From: a virus
Length of the DNA stretch: 29,610 nucleotides
IMG/VR virus record: IMGVR_UViG_3300036715_000668
Span: 1-29,610 of that record
Reading direction: 5' to 3' (one strand)
Shown here: in pieces, positions 20,633-28,514 of the stretch
How the letters are laid out: each line of letters starts with the position of its first letter
How positions within the stretch are numbered: the stretch's first letter is position 1
Program-made: the position numbers and the translations under genes
Notes under the pieces: model-generated
The model's input: the letters and a program-made list of their open reading frames with translations, nothing else
What the model was told of the DNA's origin: nothing
Databases searched by the model: none

Positions 20633-21853
20633 ATGAATCTTAATACAAAAATTAAAGCATTAACCCGTTATGCTAGTGCTGCTGAAGTACCAATGGGAAC
20701 TAAAGATGCAGGTCTTGATCACTACAAACGTGCTAGTGATTTAGGCATGACCCTGTGGCAGTACTTTGAACTGATTCAGCCGTCTAAGCCTGATGATAAC
20801 CTAACGGCTTTTGAGCGCCAGCTTCAACTATCTGGTATCATCACAAAGTCAGATGCTACTCGTGGTCTGTTTGCTTCTACTGGTGAGTACTTCTTTCAGT
20901 CAGATCGTCCAGGTTCTGCTATTCTGTTCCCTGCCCTGCTTCAGAAAACTGCTCTATGGGCTAAAATGAACCAGGTATGTGACATTAACAGAATTGTTTC
21001 TACTACACGTACTATCGCAGGTACGTCAAGCTACCAGTCACTTTTCATTGATGACTCTGCTATAGTTGGTGGAGCAAATGCTACAGCACATGGACGTCGT
21101 TTCCGTGTTGATCAACGCGGTCACTTCCCTTCAGTCAAAATTGGCTGGAGTGAAACAGCTTCTGCAGTTACTAAGCATGGTGTTAAGCTTGACTGGACTT
21201 ATGAGTTTGTTCGTCGTGCTTCTATAGAACTGATGACAACTGTTGTTGCCCGTATCATGTTGCAAGATCAGCAGGAACTATTTAATGAGGCTATTTCAGT
21301 AGCTATTAGTGGCGATGGTACTGCTGCAAGTCCTGCTGCAATGGTTAAAAAATTCCGTCATGCTGGTGTAGCAACCGCTAATGACATTGTTATTAGTGCT
21401 TCTTCTCCTGCTGGTAAGATTACTTATGAGGGCTACCTGAAATTCATTGGTGGCTTCAAGCCTTATAATATCAATGTTATTGTTGGTAATACTGCAACTT
21501 TAACAAAACTGATCCTTATGGATCGTCCTAATATGGATCCTGCTCAGATTATCACTACCCTGCTTACTCAGTCTTCTAGTCAGGGCAAGATTACTGCAGA
21601 CCAGTTTAATGGCCAGTTATTCCCTAATGTTACCTTCTACCCTTCAGAGGCAGTTGGTAATGACATTATAGTTGGTTTTGATACTCAGTTCGCAATGGAG
21701 CGCGTAATTGAGCTAGGTTCAGACATTCAGGAAATTTCTCGTGTAGTAGAGAACCAGACTGAGGCTATGGTTATCTCTATTGCTGATGGCGTTTCCAAGA
21801 TCTTCCCATCTGCTATTCAGGTACTTGATTTCTCTGCAGCTTCTCAAGGATAA
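20633..21853 (+). CDS. Major capsid protein, HK97-fold type
   Basis: 406 aa after SD AAGGAG, right after scaffold and decoration genes. Segments fit an HK97-fold capsid protein: the N-terminal arm (to about residue 80) with possible processing, the E-loop-like region GTSSYQSLFIDDSAIVGG, the spine-helix region FVRRASIELMTTVVARIMLQ, the P-domain and A-domain strands ending in 'EAMVISIADGVSKIFPSAIQ'. Family naming is by layout rather than an identified relative. A 16-bp hairpin follows at 21875. Codon use is somewhat richer in G and C than neighbouring genes, as often seen for highly expressed genes. Confidence 0.85.
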   Translation: MNLNTKIKALTRYASAAEVPMGTKDAGLDHYKRASDLGMTLWQYFELIQPSKPDDNLTAFERQLQLSGIITKSDATRGLFASTGEYFFQSDRPGSAILFPALLQKTALWAKMNQVCDINRIVSTTRTIAGTSSYQSLFIDDSAIVGGANATAHGRRFRVDQRGHFPSVKIGWSETASAVTKHGVKLDWTYEFVRRASIELMTTVVARIMLQDQQELFNEAISVAISGDGTAASPAAMVKKFRHAGVATANDIVISASSPAGKITYEGYLKFIGGFKPYNINVIVGNTATLTKLILMDRPNMDPAQIITTLLTQSSSQGKITADQFNGQLFPNVTFYPSEAVGNDIIVGFDTQFAMERVIELGSDIQEISRVVENQTEAMVISIADGVSKIFPSAIQVLDFSAASQG

Positions 21854-21874
21854 GATCAGTCATTTATGATCATA

Positions 21875-21916
21875 CCTACTGGCTAACTGGTAGTCTCTCT
21901 CCAGTTAGCCAGTAGG
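21875..21916 (+). terminator. 16-bp perfect hairpin after the capsid gene
   Basis: CCTACTGGCTAACTGG at 21875-21890 and its exact complement at 21901-21916 enclose a 10-base loop. Only 'ACCTT' follows, not a U-run, so it may act as an RNA-stabilising or processing element for capsid mRNA rather than as a pure terminator. Confidence 0.55.
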
Positions 21917-21936
21917 ACCTTAGCAAAGGAGTTCAG

Positions 21937-22539
21937 ATGAAACTCGGAGAAGTAAATGATTTAGGTTTAGGTAACTGTTACGAGTGTAAAGAGTGGAAGG
22001 AACTTCCCAGTTTACATCCGAAATTTAAGAAGAAACCAAGAAAGGAGCGGCCAAGAATTTGTGGGGCATGTTATGCTAAAGTCCAACGAGCTACTGAGCC
22101 GTTCTTTTTTGCAAAAAAGTCAATATCTTCACATAAGTCTACTTCTAAGGAAGGTGACTATAATATAAGGGACATAAAAGAGTTACATAAATGGCAGGCT
22201 TTTAAATGTGCTTACTGTGGTGAACCAATCCACTATAAGTTTACACTAGAACACATAGTTCCTAAGATTCAAGGTGGTAGAAATATACTAACAAATATAT
22301 TACTCATATGCCACGAGTGTAATTCTAGTAAACAAGATTTTGAACTAAAATACTGGTTAGAAGTAAAAAATTATAGCATTAAGCCTAAAATATTGCTTAA
22401 AATTAAAGGAGCATATCATGAGCATGGATACGAATTTGAAGCAGGATGTGAGCACTGTGAAGGAAACAGAAACAAAGCAATCTGTACCAGCAGCCCAGGC
22501 AGCCCCTATAAAGAGTGCATCAATAAAAGCAAAGTATAA
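21937..22539 (+). CDS. HNH homing-type endonuclease
   Basis: 200 aa. The HNH core is clear: CAYCG (91-95 region), the T-L-EHIVPKIQGGRN stretch with catalytic His, NILLICHECNSSK with the second CxxC, and a Trp after it. Residues 14-50 hold further CxxC pairs (CYEC, CGAC). HNH enzymes nick or cut DNA and are common mobile insertions in phages. The last 122 bases overlap the next gene in another frame, so the C-terminal 40 residues are encoded by captured sequence. A recent insertion between capsid and neighbouring gene is likely. SD AAAGGAG. Confidence 0.88.
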   Translation: MKLGEVNDLGLGNCYECKEWKELPSLHPKFKKKPRKERPRICGACYAKVQRATEPFFFAKKSISSHKSTSKEGDYNIRDIKELHKWQAFKCAYCGEPIHYKFTLEHIVPKIQGGRNILTNILLICHECNSSKQDFELKYWLEVKNYSIKPKILLKIKGAYHEHGYEFEAGCEHCEGNRNKAICTSSPGSPYKECINKSKV

Positions 22540-22711
22540 GTCAGAAGATTTCGGTGGTGTTCCTATAGTTAAACTTAAGCTTAAATTTGCTGGTACAATG
22601 CAGTATGATTCTCAGTACCATTTAAAGCTTGATTCTACTGAAGCTACTGAACTTCCGTTAACTCCATTCTTTGCCTCTAGAATTGGCCAAACAATAGATC
22701 TTTGTGCTTAA
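22418..22711 (+). CDS. Hypothetical late protein (97 aa)
   Basis: SD AAAGGAG precedes ATG 22418. The first 35 residues are polar, Ala/Lys/Ser-rich and probably disordered (KETETKQSVPAAQAAPIKSA); the remainder looks like a small beta domain (VPIVKLKLKFAGTMQYDSQY). No family is recognised. The gene begins inside the HNH reading frame; the good SD and coding pattern show it is the older resident and the endonuclease the intruder. Confidence 0.7.
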   Translation: MSMDTNLKQDVSTVKETETKQSVPAAQAAPIKSASIKAKYKSEDFGGVPIVKLKLKFAGTMQYDSQYHLKLDSTEATELPLTPFFASRIGQTIDLCA

Positions 22712-22723
22712 TAGGGATATACG

Positions 22724-23176
22724 ATGCCGCCTGATGACATTGATAAACGACTAAGAGAAGTAGAGAATAAAGTCTACTCTTTTGAACAAACTTTTGGTCG
22801 TATAGCTGATGACATACACGACATAAAAGAAAGTATTACTGAGTTTATTGAAGTTAAAAGTAAACTAAGTGGTATAGATATTTTGTTTAAGCGAGTAGAT
22901 GAACTGCGTAAAGATATACAAACAGTTGATAAAGCTGTTACACCAATGGTTAATGAAGTAAATGCCTGTGCTGTTGCAAAGGTTGACTTTACAACACAGT
23001 TTCTTGCAGTCACTACTAGATTAACCAAGCTTGAATTTGAGCATGAAAATTGCGCAAGACTAAAGGATGGAACTATAACTTTTTTATCTGGTAGATTTGG
23101 AAATATTTTTGACTGGATACTAAAAATAAGCTTAGGAGCCCTTTTAGTATATGTTGCAAAAAATGGTCTAAGGTGA
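22724..23176 (+). CDS. Coiled-coil protein with C-terminal membrane helix
   Basis: 150 aa. Residues 1-115 are heptad-rich and charged (DDIDKRLREVENKVYSFEQT, and FKRVDELRKDIQTVDKAVTP); the end (WILKISLGALLVYVAKNGLR) is a single membrane helix. This is the build of XhlA-like lysis accessory proteins, though longer. It stands at the head of the lysis cassette, so a holin-associated role is inferred, not shown. SD is weak (AGGGAT). Confidence 0.65.
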   Translation: MPPDDIDKRLREVENKVYSFEQTFGRIADDIHDIKESITEFIEVKSKLSGIDILFKRVDELRKDIQTVDKAVTPMVNEVNACAVAKVDFTTQFLAVTTRLTKLEFEHENCARLKDGTITFLSGRFGNIFDWILKISLGALLVYVAKNGLR

Positions 23177-23180
23177 TAGT

Positions 23181-23573
23181 ATAATTAGAGTTAGATAGTT
23201 AGTAACAACAAATGATGGTAAGCTGTCTAACTCTAAATTTTGGCCATTTATAGGCCGTAGTGTATCTATCTATGTAGTTATTAAGCTTACAAATAATGAT
23301 AAAGTGACTTGGGAGATATTCTTAGTATACCTGGGTACTGTAGGTGGTTTATCTCAGATAAGTAGGTAGCTGTCTTATAGATATGGAGTTAATGACAATG
23401 CAGGCACTCCTACAGAAAGTGATGCCAGTACTGTTGAAATTCAAAAATACGCATATTGTACATCTAGTAGGACAGCAACAAAAACAGTTACAAGTACAAG
23501 TACAAGTACAAGCACAAAGTTTTCAACAACTAAGTTTAAACCTACAGAGCCAATTGAAGAGTCAGGAGTCTAA
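23181..23573 (+). pseudogene. Holin-like frame interrupted by two TAG codons
   Basis: One frame runs from about 23181 to the TAA at 23571-23573, broken only by TAG at 23196 and 23367. It reads NDGKLSNSKFWPFIGRSVSI then WEIFLVYLGTVGGLSQISR, TAG, LSYRYGVNDNAGTPTESD and a Thr/Ser-rich tail. The 'DGKLS.SKFW ... LVYL..VGG ... K..YG' layout matches small phage holins, and it lies just before the spanins. No ATG, GTG or TTG begins it; ATA at 23181 follows GGTGAT at the same spacing as the AUA candidate at 3454. Either a decayed gene or one needing amber readthrough. Confidence 0.55.
23185..23236 (+). other. 14-bp stem spanning the start of the holin-like frame
   Basis: TTAGAGTTAGATAG pairs with CTGTCTAACTCTAA (one G-U) around a 24-base loop. 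The 3' arm is coding sequence (KLSNSK), and the 5' arm includes the first TAG. It could control translation of the frame, or mark transcript end. Confidence 0.5.
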
Positions 23574-23574
23574 T

Positions 23575-23949
23575 ATGGATCCTATTACATGGGCCACGGC
23601 ATTAGGAGTGCTACAAAAATACTGGTGGGTCCTGTTACTGATAGCTGTAGCTATCTATGTACAGATTCTGCGAACTGGTATAGAGTCAAGAGATAAGGTT
23701 ATTAATCAGCAAATAGAAACTATAACTTCTAAAAATGCTGAAATTAAAGACCTTAAAGCAAAAACTGAAGCACAGAATAAGGCTGTAGATGATATGGCCC
23801 AAAAAGGAAAGGAGCAGGCAGCAAGACTTGATACGGCTATAAAGCGTGTTAATGATATGAAGCCAGCTACACAGGTGATAATACGTGAGATATACACAGA
23901 TAAAACTAAAGATGCTAATCAGTTGTTGCTTAATGCTCTTAGTGACTAG
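23575..23949 (+). CDS. i-spanin (Rz-like)
   Basis: Start at ATG 23575 with SD CAGGAG; a longer frame upstream is the low-complexity shadow of the holin-like tail. 124 aa: one membrane helix (about 16-32, WWVLLLIAVAIYVQIL) then a long periplasmic coiled coil (GIESRDKVINQQIETITSKN ...). This is the build of the inner-membrane spanin subunit, which with the lipoprotein o-spanin fuses inner and outer membranes at lysis. The o-spanin gene begins inside its 3' end in another frame, the classic Rz/Rz1 arrangement. It ends with TAG. Confidence 0.85.
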   Translation: MDPITWATALGVLQKYWWVLLLIAVAIYVQILRTGIESRDKVINQQIETITSKNAEIKDLKAKTEAQNKAVDDMAQKGKEQAARLDTAIKRVNDMKPATQVIIREIYTDKTKDANQLLLNALSD

Positions 23950-24223
23950 CTGTTGTAAATGGTGTCCACCTATTGAAAAGACTGTTGAAGTAAAAATTCC
24001 AGTTCCTGTTTCTTGTCCAGCACCTCCAGTTTTTGAAAAGGTAGTAGATCCAGTTTTAAGTTTTACTGACTCAGTTACAATTGAACAGAAAATTAAAGAC
24101 TTAAGAGCTTCAAGAGTACTTTGGCGTGAAAGAGCAAAACAACAAGAAGTCCTTCTAGACTCTTATAGACAAAATGTAGCTAAAGAAAAATTATACTTTG
24201 GTAACTATTCGGGGTCTAAATAA
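23885..24223 (+). CDS. o-spanin (Rz1-like lipoprotein)
   Basis: 112 aa, overlapping the i-spanin gene by 65 bases in another frame. The start is probably GTG 23885 (AGGTGAT upstream), giving a basic n-region (MRYTQIKLK), hydrophobic core and the lipobox VTSC with Cys23; ATG 23912 would lack the basic residues. The mature part is Pro-rich (PPIEKTVEVKIPVPVSCPAP), as in Rz1 proteins, then helical. Lipid-anchored in the outer membrane, it pairs with the i-spanin. It is longer than lambda Rz1. Its TAA overlaps the next ATG. Confidence 0.8.
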   Translation: MRYTQIKLKMLISCCLMLLVTSCCKWCPPIEKTVEVKIPVPVSCPAPPVFEKVVDPVLSFTDSVTIEQKIKDLRASRVLWRERAKQQEVLLDSYRQNVAKEKLYFGNYSGSK

Positions 24224-24687
24224 TGTATCAATTATCCTTTGAAGCACCTATAGAATATTTAGACTCTGTCAGAGCACTTCTAGGTGTTACTGTGGATGAG
24301 TTATCTGATGATACTATAATGACTTTAGCCATAGTGGGCCAGGCTGAGCAAGACCTTTTGATGCTTGCACCAACAGCTGGTGATATTTTAGAAAACCAGT
24401 CTACTCCAGATAATATCATAAATAAAGTTATGATAGCTTTTGTTAACTTAATAGCTTTTTATGCCTACGGTTCTCTAAAAATTAGTTTACTACTATCTGA
24501 AACTGACAACAAGACAACTGCTACTAGATTTAAGGGCGCACTCTCTAGAGATCCAAATGAGTTTAAGGTTTCTGCCATAAAATTACTCATAAACATGGGT
24601 ATAGCAGTATCTACTGGTACACCAGACTTATTATCATTCTCAGTGCCACAAACAGATATAATTACTGGTGATATAAATGTTAGATAA
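24223..24687 (+). CDS. Putative head-tail connector/adaptor (154 aa)
   Basis: Starts in a TAATG overlap with the o-spanin. Mostly helical: YLDSVRALLGVTVDELSDDT, IMTLAIVGQAEQDLLMLAPT, VMIAFVNLIAFYAYGSLKIS. This is the style of gp6-like head-completion adaptors that bind beneath the portal. Position between capsid and tail genes fits. Assignment is by context and helical layout only. Confidence 0.55.
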   Translation: MYQLSFEAPIEYLDSVRALLGVTVDELSDDTIMTLAIVGQAEQDLLMLAPTAGDILENQSTPDNIINKVMIAFVNLIAFYAYGSLKISLLLSETDNKTTATRFKGALSRDPNEFKVSAIKLLINMGIAVSTGTPDLLSFSVPQTDIITGDINVR

Positions 24688-25258
24688 AGTCACTAAAAAA
24701 GCCTATCATACTTTAAAAGTACCAGATACCTTAGGTGTAATACATGATATTAAAGTTTTAAATTTTCTAGCATCTGGCACAAGAACTCATAAACTGGATA
24801 GACAGTGTATTGTTGATAAAGATTCAAGTCTAAAACCTGGTATGATGTTAGTGTTACCAGATGGTAAAATAATAATCGTGTCTCATAAACAAGCAGATAT
24901 TTATAAGACAGATATAATAAGGTATACTTTAGACTGTATAGAGTGTACACATTTAGTAGATATACGTAGAACAGAATTAGTGAAAAGTACTCAAGGTGGA
25001 CTAGCTGGTCAGATTGATTCTATAGTTTATCATGCAGTACCTGTAAAAGTAGCATTAACTGATTACATGAACAGTAAAATTATAGACAATAGTACACCAA
25101 AGTTTGTAATGTTTTATTCTTATCTGTTTGAACTACATATAGGTGATAGGATAACACTTAGTGATTCTACTTTTGAAGAGGCAAAAGTTAATAGTTTAGT
25201 TCATATAACTCCAGGTTTAATGGAGGTACACTTTGATAAGGACCCAAGATGGCTCTAA
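24677..25258 (+). CDS. Putative head-closure/neck protein (193 aa)
   Basis: Overlaps the previous gene by 11 bases. Mainly beta: a basic N-terminus, KPGMMLVLPDGKIIIVSHKQ, and the C-terminal stretch LFELHIGDRITLSDSTFEEA then ITPGLMEVHFDKDPRWL, similar in style to head-closure (stopper) proteins that describe 'what has been set up and where'. No definite homology is seen; the role is inferred from order (adaptor, stopper, terminator, tube). Confidence 0.5.
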   Translation: MLDKVTKKAYHTLKVPDTLGVIHDIKVLNFLASGTRTHKLDRQCIVDKDSSLKPGMMLVLPDGKIIIVSHKQADIYKTDIIRYTLDCIECTHLVDIRRTELVKSTQGGLAGQIDSIVYHAVPVKVALTDYMNSKIIDNSTPKFVMFYSYLFELHIGDRITLSDSTFEEAKVNSLVHITPGLMEVHFDKDPRWL

Positions 25259-25893
25259 ATATTAAGGGAAGAGTTAAAATAAAGATTAAAATTCCTTTAA
25301 AAGCTAGTAGTTCATCGAAAATTAATATAGGTGCTTTAACAGAAGAATATACAAATGCTTTAAACAAAGTTTTACACAAACAAGAGAATAGTATAGAAGA
25401 TAATCAGTTGTCTGTAATTCCTGAATTAGTTTTAGACAACTCTAAACCAGCAGTTGTTGAAAAGGCAGTTAAGTATAATATAGTTAGTAATATAAATAGA
25501 GAAGGTACCCTTTCTAGGCTAACGACTGAAGATGTAAAAGAACTAAATCTTTTAAGGCCTGCAGTTTTTTCAAATGGCTATTTATATATAGGATCTGTAC
25601 ATAGCACGTATTCTGATATATATTACTCAGAGCAAAATATAGACATAAAAAGACTAGTTAATGGTTTTGTAGATAAAGATAATAACTTTTTAACTAGAGA
25701 GCAGGCAGCAGAATGGCTAAGAAGATCTTCATACATCAGTTGGAAGGAACTTAAAAGTAAAAGCACCTTAGAAATTACTGACTATAGACAAGCTGTTGGT
25801 ATTGAAACTATGGATGGAAAGTGTTATGTTGAAATACAAAAACGACAGGATTTAGCTACGCAACTAAGGTTACCACAATGGGACGTAAAATAA
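25249..25893 (+). CDS. Hypothetical neck-region protein (214 aa)
   Basis: Overlaps the previous gene by 10 bases. It starts with a strongly basic strand (MALNIKGRVKIKIKIPLKAS); later it has SNGYLYIGSVHSTYSDIYYS and a segment FVDKDNNFLTREQAAEWLRR, which resembles short 'gate' motifs in phage hypothetical proteins where a helix follows FLTREEA. The function is unknown. The next small protein has a similar basic character, hinting at a split or duplicated module. Confidence 0.65.
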   Translation: MALNIKGRVKIKIKIPLKASSSSKINIGALTEEYTNALNKVLHKQENSIEDNQLSVIPELVLDNSKPAVVEKAVKYNIVSNINREGTLSRLTTEDVKELNLLRPAVFSNGYLYIGSVHSTYSDIYYSEQNIDIKRLVNGFVDKDNNFLTREQAAEWLRRSSYISWKELKSKSTLEITDYRQAVGIETMDGKCYVEIQKRQDLATQLRLPQWDVK

Positions 25894-26060
25894 TAATAAA
25901 ACCCAATACAGATATTACTATAGAAAACATTATTGAGAGTAATCAATTTAGTAGTAATATGTTTGGTAAAATACAGGCTATAAGACAAGAGTTTATAAAT
26001 AAACTTAAAAAGCCTAATAAAGTTAAAAGAAAAATTAGGCTAAAGGTTAATTTTAAATGA
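25878..26060 (+). CDS. Small basic protein (60 aa)
   Basis: Begins within the last codons of the 214-aa gene (AAGG eight bases before ATG 25878) and ends in an ATGA overlap with the next. It begins MGRKIIIKPNTDITIENIIE and ends very basic (KLKKPNKVKRKIRLKVNFK). Nucleic-acid or acidic-surface binding is plausible. The family is unknown. Tight overlaps at both ends support it being a gene. Confidence 0.6.
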   Translation: MGRKIIIKPNTDITIENIIESNQFSSNMFGKIQAIRQEFINKLKKPNKVKRKIRLKVNFK

Positions 26061-26518
26061 TAGATCCAGTATGTAGTATATCTAATATAATGCTTTCAGT
26101 TGAAAAATTGTGGTGGGATACTGTAGCAAAACCAAACAATGAACTACTTATTAGTAAGAATGACTATAACGCTAGAATTGAGGAACTTAAAATAGCTAAG
26201 TCAGCTATTATTTGGGATCTTGCTGATATGTCTAGAACCCATCATTGGTCTGCAAATTTATACATAGGTGCAACAACTTTTCAGGATTTTGGTAATAAAA
26301 AACTTTATAGATTAACTGATGAAATTAAATACATCATAGATACATATTTGTATATACCTGTATTTGATTATACTCAGGAAATACCAGAAGAATTTGAGAT
26401 TAATAAGCTTGTATTAGTAGGACCAGTAAAATGGTTACCGATAACTATAGAGCCTAATGAGTTTAAAACTAGTATTTTTGCAGTTACAGTTAAATATGCT
26501 CAAACAGGTTATCTATAG
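26057..26518 (+). CDS. Putative tail terminator/completion protein (153 aa)
   Basis: ATGA overlap with the preceding gene. Alpha/beta layout: an N-terminal helix (SISNIMLSVEKLWWDTVAKP), strands around IIWDLADMSRTHHWSANLYI, and a C-terminal strand pair (IFAVTVKYAQTGYL). The place immediately before the tail tube is where long-tailed phages usually encode the tail terminator, which caps the tube. This is a positional inference. It ends with TAG, overlapping the SD (TAGGAG) of the tube gene. Confidence 0.5.
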   Translation: MIDPVCSISNIMLSVEKLWWDTVAKPNNELLISKNDYNARIEELKIAKSAIIWDLADMSRTHHWSANLYIGATTFQDFGNKKLYRLTDEIKYIIDTYLYIPVFDYTQEIPEEFEINKLVLVGPVKWLPITIEPNEFKTSIFAVTVKYAQTGYL

Positions 26519-26526
26519 GAGACAGT

Positions 26527-27423
26527 ATGGCATTAGATGCTATAATGATTGGTATAATGAAATGCAATATTGGTGGGGTAGAAGCAGGTTCCGTTAAAAG
26601 CGCGTCTGTAACTATTAAACCTCAATATAAAGAGCATAAAACTGGTTACCCACAGATAAGTGACTTAAAAGCACTTTTAGTAGCAGAAGGCATTTGTAAG
26701 GTTGATTCTGAAGAATCTGCCATAGTTAGTGTAACTAAAACTATTGCTTCAAGTCTGTCATCTGGGACACCTGCAGAGATAAAATTTAAAGGTAATGCTC
26801 CTGGTCTTGGTGGTGTAGCTTGTAGTATATCTGGTACAGGTTTTGGTAGTGGTTCAGGCTTATTTGGTAAGATGGAAGATTTTGGTTATGCTTCAGCTGA
26901 AACTACTTGTATTGACTTAACTTTTACAGGTGCCAATGGTGCAGGTAATATAATAGGTATAGTACCATTTATTGTTCCTGTTGAGGCTTCACAAGCAATG
27001 ACAATAGATAGGGAATCTCTTATTTATGGTGCACCAACAGTTAATGGTAATCTGTGTCAGCAAGCACAGTTTAGTTGTTCAGCAAAGACTCGCTATGTAA
27101 TGATGCAGTTTGGAGCAGGAGCCACATTAGATGCGGCTATTATGGAAAATACTGACTTTTCTATTACAGCATCATTTATGTCTGGTGATGCAGCTTCTGG
27201 GGTACAAGCTAGTATGGTGCCAGGTAATGTTCCTACTAATATTGCTGTAGGAATGACTATTCCTACTGTTGGTGGTAGTTCAGTAGGTATTAATATGATT
27301 GGTATTTTAGAGGCAGATGTCTCATTTAGTCCTGGAAATGATTGGAATGGTATATCAGTAAAATATACTGCAATATTAGATGACCCTTCTAAAATAGGCA
27401 CCAATTGGGCAGGTATTAGTTAA
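26527..27423 (+). CDS. Tail tube protein paralogue 1
   Basis: 298 aa, SD AGGAGA. It shares with the next protein the N-terminal pattern IMxGIMK...IxG...GSxKSxSxTxKPQYKEHKxGxPQI and a C-terminal pattern ending SFxPGNDWNGxxVKxTAxL; in between, both have IMExxxF. Tail-tube proteins bear this type of beta-barrel with a long N-terminal insertion loop. One of the pair probably forms the tube; the other may be a minor tube or initiator variant. Two tube-like genes in tandem point to duplication. Confidence 0.75.
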   Translation: MALDAIMIGIMKCNIGGVEAGSVKSASVTIKPQYKEHKTGYPQISDLKALLVAEGICKVDSEESAIVSVTKTIASSLSSGTPAEIKFKGNAPGLGGVACSISGTGFGSGSGLFGKMEDFGYASAETTCIDLTFTGANGAGNIIGIVPFIVPVEASQAMTIDRESLIYGAPTVNGNLCQQAQFSCSAKTRYVMMQFGAGATLDAAIMENTDFSITASFMSGDAASGVQASMVPGNVPTNIAVGMTIPTVGGSSVGINMIGILEADVSFSPGNDWNGISVKYTAILDDPSKIGTNWAGIS

Positions 27424-27464
27424 AATAATAAATAAGTAGTTAACACACAAGGAGGTAGTACAAA

Positions 27465-28385
27465 ATGGCAACAGATCTAATGATTGGTATTATGAAGGCA
27501 AGTATTGATGGCAACTCTATTGGTTCAATGAAGAGTGGATCATTAACCCTTAAGCCTCAGTACAAAGAGCATAAGTCTGGTTTCCCACAGATTACAGACA
27601 TTAAAGTTCCTGAAGTAATAACAGGTACCTTTAAGTTTGATTGTGAAGAAATTGGTCTTATAAAGACAGTAGCTGGGCTTGGTGTAGCTGCACTAGGTGC
27701 AGGTGTTCCACATAATGTTAACGTAGCTGCTGAGGCACCTACCGCTCAGGGAGGCGCATTTCAAATGACAGGAAGTGGTTATGTTAAAGGTGTATCTGGT
27801 CAGGTTAATGCTGCAGACTTTGGTGTAATGTCTGTTGAAGTTGACTGTGTACCAATGGGTGGGGCTGGTGGAAGTGCTTTAATTACCTTTACAAACTTAA
27901 CTGGTCCTGGATCGACAACAATCGCTGCTCCTAGTTATACACATCAGGCTCTAACTACTGACTCTAATAATCTTTCTTTTGGTACTCCTACTGTTAATGG
28001 TAGCAACTGTAGGTCATTTAATTTCAATGCAACAGGAAACTTTAAGTATCATACTTCTGGTTTCCCTCCAGTTATTGACCTTGCAATTATGGAGTCAAAT
28101 GAGTTCACACTGTCATCTGAGTTTGAAGATCCATCAGCACCACTGTTGACAGATGCTTTAGCAGCTTTGACACCTGGTGTACAACCAGTAACTGGTAAAA
28201 CACTTACTGCAGTATATAAAATAATTGGTGGTACAGACGTTGTTGTTACACTGAAGAATGCAATGGTTGAACCTGATCTTTCATTTAATCCAGGCAATGA
28301 CTGGAATGGTGTAACAGTAAAAGCAACTGCATTATTACCCCATGGAACTTTGCCTTCTTCAGGTTGGGCCATGACAATTGCATAG
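27465..28385 (+). CDS. Tail tube protein paralogue 2 (likely major)
   Basis: 306 aa with the strongest SD of the pair (AAGGAGG). It keeps the IMKASIDGNSIGSMKSGSLT start and SFNPGNDWNGVTVKATALL near the end, as in paralogue 1. A long hairpin follows and the chaperone genes come next, the standard site of the major tail protein. Choice of this copy as the major one rests on SD strength, position and a slightly richer GC codon choice. It ends TAG with a TAA two codons later. Confidence 0.75.
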   Translation: MATDLMIGIMKASIDGNSIGSMKSGSLTLKPQYKEHKSGFPQITDIKVPEVITGTFKFDCEEIGLIKTVAGLGVAALGAGVPHNVNVAAEAPTAQGGAFQMTGSGYVKGVSGQVNAADFGVMSVEVDCVPMGGAGGSALITFTNLTGPGSTTIAAPSYTHQALTTDSNNLSFGTPTVNGSNCRSFNFNATGNFKYHTSGFPPVIDLAIMESNEFTLSSEFEDPSAPLLTDALAALTPGVQPVTGKTLTAVYKIIGGTDVVVTLKNAMVEPDLSFNPGNDWNGVTVKATALLPHGTLPSSGWAMTIA

Positions 28386-28426
28386 TTAATCTAAAGTGTT
28401 CCAAAGTCACGTAATTTCAACTAACT

Positions 28427-28488
28427 GGAATCAGCGTTATAGAGATAGGCCAAGTAGTTTATAAAGGCTATAATATAACGCTGATTCC
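28427..28488 (+). other. 15-bp perfect hairpin after the tail-tube genes
   Basis: GGAATCAGCGTTATA (28427-28441) pairs exactly with 28474-28488 around a 32-base loop that itself contains a short stem. No U-run follows. Together with the capsid-gene hairpin it suggests structured RNA ends behind the most abundant structural genes. Confidence 0.7.
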
Positions 28489-28514
28489 TAACTTAAGCAA
28501 AAGGAGTAAGCATA

